DNA of 17,236 bases from Candidatus Saccharimonadota bacterium (GTDB lineage Bacteria > Patescibacteriota > Saccharimonadia > Saccharimonadales > UBA4665), in the NCBI GenBank assembly GCA_029288515.1, contig JARIHB010000197.1, positions 1-17,236 of the forward strand. The letters run 5' to 3'. Shown here one piece after another: positions 5,848 to 12,070 of this stretch. A program made the position numbers and the translations under genes. Positions within the stretch are counted from its first letter, which is position 1; each line of letters begins with the position of its first letter. The notes beneath the pieces are model-generated. The model worked only from the letters and a program-made list of their open reading frames with translations. It was not told the DNA's origin and ran no database searches.

Positions 5848-7590
5848 ATGCCTGGAGAATTTGATGAAAGCGGCAATGGCACTACTAATTTTGAGCTCCC
5901 TATGAACTACGGCGCTACCAGTTACGATGGTCCGGCTGACCATGCATTGCCTTGGCAGCCTCACGCTTCGGCGGTCACCGGCCTGGACGTGTCCGGCTAT
6001 AGGCTCGCCAGCGACGCACCCTATGCTCAGTATAGCGAGCTGGCACTTTTGCCCTCAACGGAAGCAACACACAGACAGACCGTTGAACCCCCGCAGATAG
6101 CCGAACTTTTTGCCGCCCAAGAGCACATCGAGGGCATCGCCGGCGCCGCTGCAGAGCGCGTTAGATTGGCCGCCCAAGAAGCCGGCAGCGACACACTCAC
6201 TGGTATTGATGAGCACATTGCCGCCTATGCCGAAACTCACGGTCATCGGCCCGGTCAATACGAGGGTGTCATGCTAATGCTTGACGTTCTCCAGTCTCAG
6301 CCAGAGGGTCGCCACCAGGAGAGCATGAGAGCTCTTGCCGCGGATACGCGGCCCTTGCTTGCGACTGCCAAAGCTCTCGAAGCAGCTACTATGCCCAAGG
6401 CAAACCTGCTGCTTGATCACCTCCGCGGTACATTGGCCAGCACAACCAACTGGGAAGCAGTTGTGGCAAAAAAGATTTCTCAGGGCGCCTATGCTTCGCT
6501 GGCAGAAGCCGCTGCCAGTATTCCGGATAACCCTGATACCAGGCACTCGCTCAGCGATGCGTTAGCGCACATTGGAAGCATTGAACGCTTACAAGCCGAG
6601 ATAGCAGAGCAGGGTGATTATCTGCCCGAAGGTCGGGAGTGGCAGCCGCCCCAAGACTGGGAACCCAATCCAAACATCATTGAAGACATGCACAATTTCG
6701 CCAACGGCGTTGAGATTGCCCTAACCGACTATGTTTCTGCTGAGCGATATGAATACCTGGAAAAAATTTCTCCGGCGAGTGCGCTTCGTGTGTTGGCCGA
6801 GGTCTGTGAGCGTGCTGGCATTACTGGCAGCGAAGGACACCAGGTTGCGCCAGGGTTAGCATACGCACTGGAGTGTCAGGCAAAAATGCTCTGCGAGCAA
6901 TTTGATGCGGCCGATAGACAGCAGCTTGATGCGTTTGGCAGCGAGGCGCCCACCGAACTAGCAATTCATGGTGTTGATGTTATGCAAAACAAAATAAGCA
7001 TTCTTAACCCTGGCATGTGGGTGACAGACAGGCTACAGCGTTATCCAGAGCATCTACGCTACGGATGGCGGGGTGTGGAGTTTTATGACGACCCATCCAC
7101 GCAGCCTGAACATCAGGGCGATATCTGGACGACAGGCACCCTGGATCCCGAACGAATAAAGCTAAACCTAAACGTTACTACGGGGTCGCTTGCCGATATG
7201 GCCGATAGCGTAGATCACGAGCAATTCCACCTCATGCATTTATACCGTCTGCCCGTCCTTGAAATAATAAGGTGGGAGATGGTATGTGCTGCTGAGCCCG
7301 GTGCTATGTACGCCTATCCGGACCAAAGCCCGCATCTTGTGAACCCTGAGGAACTGAGCGACGTAGGCGAGGTATACATGAACGAACCATGGAACCTTGT
7401 GCGTGACGGCAAATTGTTACGTTTTGCCTTTATGCAGGAGCTGCTTGGGCGGTATGATGGTGAGGCGGTGACAGAAGCGATGAGCATATCGCCGCCTGGT
7501 GCGAACGATAAGCGCATGCTGGGCAACCTAAATCGAGCCCTCACGCGCGCAGCCGACCGCAAGGCGAGTCTCCGCAGCACGCAAACATAA
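5848..7590 (+). CDS. Zincin-like putative metallopeptidase, paralogue 2
   Basis: A 580-residue predicted cytoplasmic protein, about 100 residues longer at the N-terminus than its upstream paralogue. HEQFH at 457-461, extended to HExxHxxH by H464, is the putative zinc site. E508 in GEVYMNEPWNL, 47 residues after H461, aligns with E412 of paralogue 1 and may be the third ligand. Residues 80-260 are mostly helical with alanine-rich stretches. The DWEP element is at 270-273, and the region between it and the zinc site aligns loosely with the paralogue. Outside these motifs similarity is low, so the duplication is old. There is no signal peptide, no transmembrane segment and no known family that I can name. 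It is separated from its paralogue by 69 bp holding its own promoter, so the two can be expressed independently. Confidence 0.7.
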   Translation: MPGEFDESGNGTTNFELPMNYGATSYDGPADHALPWQPHASAVTGLDVSGYRLASDAPYAQYSELALLPSTEATHRQTVEPPQIAELFAAQEHIEGIAGAAAERVRLAAQEAGSDTLTGIDEHIAAYAETHGHRPGQYEGVMLMLDVLQSQPEGRHQESMRALAADTRPLLATAKALEAATMPKANLLLDHLRGTLASTTNWEAVVAKKISQGAYASLAEAAASIPDNPDTRHSLSDALAHIGSIERLQAEIAEQGDYLPEGREWQPPQDWEPNPNIIEDMHNFANGVEIALTDYVSAERYEYLEKISPASALRVLAEVCERAGITGSEGHQVAPGLAYALECQAKMLCEQFDAADRQQLDAFGSEAPTELAIHGVDVMQNKISILNPGMWVTDRLQRYPEHLRYGWRGVEFYDDPSTQPEHQGDIWTTGTLDPERIKLNLNVTTGSLADMADSVDHEQFHLMHLYRLPVLEIIRWEMVCAAEPGAMYAYPDQSPHLVNPEELSDVGEVYMNEPWNLVRDGKLLRFAFMQELLGRYDGEAVTEAMSISPPGANDKRMLGNLNRALTRAADRKASLRSTQT

Positions 7591-7591
7591 C

Positions 7592-7613
7592 GTACAATTC
7601 TGTACAAAGGAGG
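7592..7613 (+). promoter_or_regulatory. Small dyad, -10-like box and strong ribosome binding site
   Basis: GTACA (7592-7596) and TGTAC (7601-7605) form a short dyad, and TACAAT (7593-7598) inside it resembles a -10 box. AAAGGAGG at 7606-7613 is a near-perfect Shine-Dalgarno site 4 nt before ATG 7618. This contrasts with the weak or absent sites of the preceding genes and suggests efficient translation of the small protein. Confidence 0.45.
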
Positions 7614-7617
7614 TTCT

Positions 7618-7932
7618 ATGGCGCTTAAGCAAGCGTACGAAGACTTATACCGTGAAGCAAAAGACCTTGAACACCGTATGCGCGACTCAACAGACCATCC
7701 AGGCAGCCCGGATGGCCGACAGCTTGATGAGCAAATTCGCGCCCTGCAATCTGATGTACAAACCAGCCGCAGCCCACGTGACCTGGAAAATCGCGTCAAG
7801 CAAGTCCAGGCAGTACTTGATCGGGCCCGTCACACGCCGAATGGTTTTATGAGTGTCTCTGACGCTGATCGGTATTTTCGTATTTTCGAACAGATAAAGC
7901 TCAATTTGCGCAGATTTCCTGACTATTCTTAG
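7618..7932 (+). CDS. Small helical (coiled-coil-like) hypothetical protein
   Basis: A 104-residue soluble protein of unknown function. Residues 1-22 (KQAYEDLYREAKDLEHRMRD) and 36-70 are charged, heptad-like amphipathic helices with a turn at DHPGSPDG (26-33). A second turn, HTPNGFMS (72-79), leads into a final helix ending KLNLRRFPDYS. This would give a small helical bundle or dimeric coiled coil. It has no cysteines or membrane segment. It lies 27 bp after paralogue 2 and may be read with it, but has its own excellent ribosome binding site. It precedes the pilus locus by 120 bp; nothing in it ties it to pili. Confidence 0.7.
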   Translation: MALKQAYEDLYREAKDLEHRMRDSTDHPGSPDGRQLDEQIRALQSDVQTSRSPRDLENRVKQVQAVLDRARHTPNGFMSVSDADRYFRIFEQIKLNLRRFPDYS

Positions 7933-7967
7933 CTGCCACAGCGGCCTGGCTGACGGGCGGTAACTGC

Positions 7968-7996
7968 TTCTGCTTTTTACAACATGCTGCTAAAAT
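7968..7996 (+). promoter_or_regulatory. Possible promoter of pilBC
   Basis: TAAAAT at 7991-7996 with a weak TTCTGC 17 nt upstream (7968-7973). A second -10-like CATAAT lies at 8015-8020. Both point into the 120-bp gap before pilB. CAGGG at 8041-8045, 7 nt before ATG 8053, is the probable ribosome binding site. Confidence 0.35.
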
Positions 7997-8052
7997 AAGC
8001 ATAAGATGAATGTACATAATCGCCGGCCGAGAGGTGCTGTCAGGGTATAAGT

Positions 8053-9861
8053 ATGCATATTGGCAACTCGCTTATTGAGAAATTGCTAAGACAGCATGGC
8101 ATCAAAGATGACCAGCTGGCGGCTTTACAATCGCAGGCTGCGGCCGACAAAAAACCGCTCGACGTGGAGGCTATTAAGGGCAACCTCATCACAGAAGAAG
8201 AACTGATTAAGCTGTACGCCAAAGAGATTGACGTACCGCTTGCCGAATTCGACGCCAAAAGTGTTAAGAAAGAGGTACTCAAGACACTGCCAGAGCGTAT
8301 GGCGCGCCAGTACCGTGCTGTTGTGTACGATGTAGACAAACGCGGTGAAAAACTGATTGCCATGGAAGATCCGGACGACGTACAGGCCCGGAATTTTCTG
8401 CAACAGCAGCTGGGCAACAATATCCGTATCCACATTGCCACTACTCAAACCCTGCAAACAGCAATCGACCAGTACAGCGGCGAAAACATTAACGCCCAGC
8501 TGACGCGCGTTATACCGACAGTCGACGAAGAGGAAGAGAGCGAAGAAGTTGACGAAAGCAGCATCACCGAAGATTCGCCCATTGCACAGACAGTAAACCT
8601 AATTATTGAATACGGCGTAAAGGCCGGCGCGAGTGATATTCATATTGAGCCGCGGGAAGATGTTGTTATCACCCGGTATCGTATAGACGGCGTGCTGCGC
8701 GAGATAGACAAGCTGCCGCGGACGGTGCTGGGTGCGCTGGTGTCGCGCATTAAGATTCTTGCCAATTTGAAGATTGATGAGCACCGCGCACCACAGGACG
8801 GACGCTTTAAGGTTGAGGTAAGTAGCCTGATGTATGCCCTGCGCGTCTCTACACTCCCGGTTGTAGATGGTGAAAAAGTAGTCATGCGTATCCTTAATGA
8901 ATCTACGAAGGCCGCCAATTTCCAAGAGCTTGGCTTTTGGGGTACCGCGCTCGAAGCCCTGAAGCATGCTATTGTGCAGCCGCACGGCATGATCCTGGTA
9001 ACCGGACCGACGGGTTCGGGTAAATCTACAACGCTATTTAGCGTACTCAGTATGCTCAACACGCCGTCGGTTAACATTTCGACCGTCGAAGACCCGGTGG
9101 AATACCGCATACCAGGCGTCAACCAAACACAGGTCAATCCGGTGGCGGGCATGACATTTACGAATGGGTTGCGGGCCCTGCTGCGCCAAGACCCAAATAT
9201 TATTATGGTGGGCGAGATTCGCGACGGTGAGACTGCCGCCCTGGGTGTGCAGGCTGCCCTGACCGGCCACTTAGTATTTAGCACACTGCACACCAACAAT
9301 GCATCTACTACACTGCCGCGCTTACTGGACATGGGCATCGAACCGTTCTTGATTGCCTCCACCATCCGTATTGTCATCGGCCAGCGATTGGTGCGCCGGC
9401 TATGCACGAACTGCCGGGAACACTTTACGCCCGATGACACCGCTCTTACGCATATTCGCCAGTCGTTTCACCTTACAACGGCCGAGGCCAGCAAAGTCAT
9501 TCACGACCTAGAAACACAGGCACTCAAAAACGGCATCGGCGTGTCGGCTAACCATGGCGCCGATACCCCGGCCGCCGACCTCAGCACCACACCTTCAACG
9601 ATTCACTTACTGTGGCGGCCACACGATGGAGGCTGTAACAGCTGCAATCACACTGGCTATAAGGGCCGGATAGGTATTTACGAAGTACTGCGTTCCACGC
9701 CCGCTATTCAGAAGATGATCGTTGGCAATGAAACGAGCGAGGAGATGCAGCAGACTGCCATCAAAGAGGGTATGGTGACCATGCAGCTAGATGGACTTAT
9801 TAAAGCGTTGCGCGGCGAGACAACCATTGAAGAAATCTTACGAGTGACGAGCGAGGAATAA
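8053..9861 (+). CDS. pilB: Type IV pilus assembly ATPase PilB
   Basis: Cytoplasmic hexameric ATPase that powers pilin polymerisation. The protein is 602 residues, close to the family's usual size. The N-terminal MshEN/GspE-N type domain covers about 1-150, followed by an acidic linker (158-174). The ATPase core carries GPTGSGKST (Walker A, 318-326), an Asp box (VEDPVE, 345-350), IIMVGEIRD (Walker B, 383-391) and the His box TGHLVFSTLHTN (404-415). A zinc-binding tetracysteine is formed by C451/C454 and C528/C531. The 73 residues between the two pairs seem more than is usual for the family, with a Thr/Ala/Pro-rich stretch at 493-517. The domain order and the N-terminal domain favour PilB/GspE over the retraction ATPase PilT. 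pilC follows after one intervening base. Confidence 0.95.
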   Translation: MHIGNSLIEKLLRQHGIKDDQLAALQSQAAADKKPLDVEAIKGNLITEEELIKLYAKEIDVPLAEFDAKSVKKEVLKTLPERMARQYRAVVYDVDKRGEKLIAMEDPDDVQARNFLQQQLGNNIRIHIATTQTLQTAIDQYSGENINAQLTRVIPTVDEEEESEEVDESSITEDSPIAQTVNLIIEYGVKAGASDIHIEPREDVVITRYRIDGVLREIDKLPRTVLGALVSRIKILANLKIDEHRAPQDGRFKVEVSSLMYALRVSTLPVVDGEKVVMRILNESTKAANFQELGFWGTALEALKHAIVQPHGMILVTGPTGSGKSTTLFSVLSMLNTPSVNISTVEDPVEYRIPGVNQTQVNPVAGMTFTNGLRALLRQDPNIIMVGEIRDGETAALGVQAALTGHLVFSTLHTNNASTTLPRLLDMGIEPFLIASTIRIVIGQRLVRRLCTNCREHFTPDDTALTHIRQSFHLTTAEASKVIHDLETQALKNGIGVSANHGADTPAADLSTTPSTIHLLWRPHDGGCNSCNHTGYKGRIGIYEVLRSTPAIQKMIVGNETSEEMQQTAIKEGMVTMQLDGLIKALRGETTIEEILRVTSEE

Positions 9862-9862
9862 C

Positions 9863-11137
9863 ATGAATTTCAGCTACAAAGCACGCACACGCGACGGCAA
9901 AACAATATCTGGCACCATCGAGGCTCCCAGTAAGGAATCACTGATTGCCTCCCTTAATAAGCAGGGCGCCAAGCCGGTGCTCATCCACGAGGTCGCCGAC
10001 AGTACGCATAAGAGCGGCAAAAAGGGCGGTTTCTTCAGGCCAAAGGTGAAGTCCCGTGAGCTAGTCGTGTTTACCCGTCAGCTTTCTACGATGGTATCGG
10101 CCGGCGTACCATTGACTCGTTCATTAGCAACGCTGGGCGAGCAGGCGGAGAGCCAATACTTTAAGAAAGTCATTGCCGAAATCGCTAAAGAGATTGAGTC
10201 GGGCACCGCAATGGCGGACGCCTTCGAAAAGCACCCTGACGTATTTTCGGATGTATACATCAGCATGGTCCGTGCTGGCGAAGCCGGCGGTATTCTTGAC
10301 CAGATCCTGAAACGTCTCGCATTGCAGACTGAGAAGGATGCAACTATTCGCAAGAAAATTAAAGGGGCAATGACCTACCCGGTCGTAATACTTACAATCA
10401 CCATTCTGGCATTTTTCGGGTTAATGATCTTCGTAATCCCCAAGATCGGCAAAATTTTAACCGACCTGGGCGGCCCGGATGCCAAGCTGCCTATCTACAC
10501 GCAGGCGTTGCTGGGCTTCAGTAACTTCTGCCTAAGCAACAGTATCCTGGGTCTTGTCGGTCTGAAGGCCGTAAAGATACCGAACGTTCTGTTCTTGATG
10601 ATAGCCGCTGGCGTGGGTATTTACTACTTTATACGCTATGTTCGTACGCCAAAAGGCAAGCTATGGTTTCATACCGTCCTCCTGAAACTGCCTATCCTCA
10701 AAACCATCCTTATTAAGGTTGCTGTGTCGCGCTTTGCCCGCACGTTTGCCTCTTTGGCTTCTGCCGGCGTGGGCGTGCTGGACGCACTGAGTGTCACTGG
10801 AGGTGCTATTGGCAATAAAGTGATTCAGGCAGAGCTTGAATCCGCAGCCCAGGAGGTAAAAAACGGTAAGCCGTTATCTGAGGCGCTTGCCAAAAGCAAG
10901 CACTTTCCGCCGATTGTATTTCAGATGTTAGCCGTCGGCGAAGAGACCGGCCAAATTGACACCATCCTGATCAAAGTTGCCGACTTCTACGACGAAGAAG
11001 TGGATACAGTCATTGACAGCCTCAGCTCTATCATTGAGCCATTAATGATTATTGTGCTGGGCAGTATCGTCGGCCTTATTGCTGCATCGGTCATGGGCCC
11101 GATTGCCTCCCTCAGCCAAAACGTCGGCAGCAACTAG
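9863..11137 (+). CDS. pilC: Type IV pilus inner-membrane platform protein PilC
   Basis: Integral membrane platform that links the PilB motor to pilin insertion. The 424 residues match the family length. Two T2SF domains cover about 68-190 and 287-410, each with the LVVFTRQLSTMVSAGVPL or VSRFARTFASLASAGVGV start and an AGEAGG or VGEETG turn. Predicted membrane segments are at about 172-193, 240-258 and 390-412. The start lies one base after the pilB stop, with GAGG inside the end of pilB as ribosome binding site, so pilB and pilC are co-translated. A long structured intergenic region follows. Confidence 0.95.
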   Translation: MNFSYKARTRDGKTISGTIEAPSKESLIASLNKQGAKPVLIHEVADSTHKSGKKGGFFRPKVKSRELVVFTRQLSTMVSAGVPLTRSLATLGEQAESQYFKKVIAEIAKEIESGTAMADAFEKHPDVFSDVYISMVRAGEAGGILDQILKRLALQTEKDATIRKKIKGAMTYPVVILTITILAFFGLMIFVIPKIGKILTDLGGPDAKLPIYTQALLGFSNFCLSNSILGLVGLKAVKIPNVLFLMIAAGVGIYYFIRYVRTPKGKLWFHTVLLKLPILKTILIKVAVSRFARTFASLASAGVGVLDALSVTGGAIGNKVIQAELESAAQEVKNGKPLSEALAKSKHFPPIVFQMLAVGEETGQIDTILIKVADFYDEEVDTVIDSLSSIIEPLMIIVLGSIVGLIAASVMGPIASLSQNVGSN

Positions 11138-11158
11138 TTGCCAGATCCTTCGGTAGCT

Positions 11159-11298
11159 GCATCACCAGCCCCGCCTGCACAATAAGAGAGACTAAACGGA
11201 AGCGCAGCCGGAACGGCGAGCTTTTGAGACCCTAGGCTCAAAAGTCGTCGTCCCGCGCGTGAGCGGTCTCTTGTTTGTGCAGGCGGGGCTGGTGATGC
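11159..11298 (+). ncRNA. Long imperfect hairpin between pilC and the pilin gene; unidentified structured RNA or DNA element
   Basis: A perfect 24-bp inverted repeat, GC-rich at its core, joins 11159-11182 to 11275-11298. The interior folds on: AGAGAC (11187-11192) with GTCTCT (11266-11271), GCGC (11202-11205) with GCGC (11255-11258), GGA with TCC, CGGCGA (11214-11219) with TCGTCG (11245-11250, one G-U), and CTTTTGAG (11221-11228) with CTCAAAAG (11237-11244) around an 8-nt loop. The result is a rod of about 140 nt. A second GAGAC at 11226-11230 in the apical hairpin could compete for the GTCTC at 11266-11270. There is no U-tract, so it is not a simple terminator. It matches no SRP, 6S, tmRNA or RNase P signature. 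It lies between a machinery operon and a separately promoted pilin gene, where it could be a processing site, an attenuator or an independent RNA. The strand is assumed from context. Confidence 0.6.
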
Positions 11299-11330
11299 CT
11301 ATAGAAGAGAGCTGGCGAACAGTTTGTGGC

Positions 11331-11358
11331 TTGACGGCGTGACGCTTATGGTTATAAT
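11331..11358 (+). promoter_or_regulatory. Strong sigma-70-type promoter of the pilin gene
   Basis: TTGACG (11331-11336), a 16-nt spacer and a perfect TATAAT (11353-11358). This is the best promoter in the window, and it sits just after the long hairpin. The predicted transcript starts near 11365, giving a 5' leader of about 67 nt, unusually long for this window. Confidence 0.8.
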
Positions 11359-11374
11359 CAAGGGTAGATACTTT

Positions 11375-11394
11375 ATGCCGCGACGCGCAGGCAT
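11375..11394 (+). promoter_or_regulatory. Small hairpin in the pilin mRNA leader
   Basis: ATGCC-GCG pairs with CGC-GGCAT (one bulged A, 3-nt loop) within the predicted 5' leader, about 10 nt after the transcript start. It leaves the ribosome binding site free. A 5' stabilising stem is one possible role for an abundant pilin mRNA. Confidence 0.35.
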
Positions 11395-11418
11395 TAAGGT
11401 CAAACATAAACTAACTAC

Positions 11419-11425
11419 AAGGAGG
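11419..11425 (+). promoter_or_regulatory. Ribosome binding site deciding the pilin start
   Basis: AAGGAGG lies 6 nt before ATG 11432. The in-frame ATG at 11426 abuts this site, and earlier in-frame starts lie within or before the promoter, so 11432 is the real start. Confidence 0.8.
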
Positions 11426-11431
11426 ATGAGC

Positions 11432-11878
11432 ATGCGCTCATTGAAGCAACAGAGAGGGTTCACCATTGTCGAACTCTTGATTGTGATTGTTGTCATTGGT
11501 ATCCTGGCAACGTTGGTCATTGTGACCTTTACTGGTATCCAGCAGAAGGCTCGCAACACCAAGCGCCAAACAGATATCAACGCAATCCAAAGCCACTTGG
11601 AGGCCTACAAGGCCCAAAATGGGTACTACCCGACCATGGCTCACGTGAACGACTCTACATGGCGCGGCACAAACATGAAGGGTCTTGACCCGGCTGCCTT
11701 GCAGGATCCAAAGGGTTCGTCACAAGCGCTTGCAGCTACTACATCGGCAACTGCTTACGGCTACGCGCCGGTTAACGACAGCAGCGCTGACTGTAGCGCC
11801 GATGAGACCACCTGTAGCGGGTACACGCTGACTGCAACACTCGAAGGTGGCGGCACATACCAAAAGAAGAGTAACTAG
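11432..11878 (+). CDS. pilA: Type IV prepilin, probable major pilin (PilA/GspG type)
   Basis: A 148-residue prepilin. The class III signal MRSLKQQRG is cut by prepilin peptidase before F10, giving the mature start FTIVELLIVIVV with Glu at +5 (E14). The hydrophobic helix covers 10-32 and continues into the amphipathic half with QQKARNTKRQTDINAIQSHLEAYKAQNGYYP, a GspG/PilA-like alpha1-C and post-helix turn. The small globular domain ends with a cysteine pair (DCSADETTC), likely disulfide-bonded, and a lysine-rich tail. The best promoter in the window, a strong ribosome binding site and its own terminator all point to high expression, so I infer the major pilin. It follows pilB-pilC but is a separate transcription unit. 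Confidence 0.92.
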   Translation: MRSLKQQRGFTIVELLIVIVVIGILATLVIVTFTGIQQKARNTKRQTDINAIQSHLEAYKAQNGYYPTMAHVNDSTWRGTNMKGLDPAALQDPKGSSQALAATTSATAYGYAPVNDSSADCSADETTCSGYTLTATLEGGGTYQKKSN

Positions 11879-11902
11879 TTAGTCGCTCCGATTAACACAG
11901 AG

Positions 11903-11924
11903 AACGGGCTCCGGCCCGTTTTTT
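11903..11924 (+). terminator. Rho-independent terminator after the pilin gene
   Basis: AACGGGC (11903-11909) pairs with GCCCGTT (11914-11920) around the stable UNCG-type tetraloop TCCG, followed directly by a run of six T (11919-11924). It is 25 nt after the pilin stop. Confidence 0.92.
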
Positions 11925-11994
11925 GTTACTTAATAGATAACTGCAATCTTCGCCTTAGCCGGTGACTCGTTTATCTCTACAGCCGGGCCATGTT

Positions 11995-12070
11995 ATATTC
12001 GCGATAAGCTGAGAAGCGAATATTCTAAACTCAACCACCAGGGGCATTTCGATCTCGAGAGTACGCCCCT
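11995..12070 (-). repeat. Two hairpins at the 3' end of the minor-pilin operon
   Basis: Read on the minus strand, AGGGGC (12070-12065) and GCCCCT (12045-12040) form a stem directly after the stop of the PilX-like gene. An 8-bp stem follows, ATATTCGC (12023-12016) with GCGAATAT (12002-11995). Neither has a clear U-tract. They may be weak terminators or 3'-end stabilisers in the 192-bp gap between convergent genes. The remainder of the gap (11925-11994) shows nothing I can name. Confidence 0.4.

Noticed and set aside
8640..9440. 266-codon open frame on the minus strand
   Set aside because: Entirely antisense to the ATPase core of pilB, which has all family motifs.
11159..11298. Identity of the long hairpin as SRP RNA, 6S RNA, attC site, or retron
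   Set aside because: There is no SRP GGAAG..AGCAG loop pair, no 6S central bubble that I can place, no integron core sites or integrase, and no reverse transcriptase nearby.
11324..11431. Extended N-terminus of the pilin (36 extra residues)
   Set aside because: It would start upstream of the promoter -10 and place a 45-residue leader before the prepilin cleavage site; AAGGAGG supports ATG 11432.
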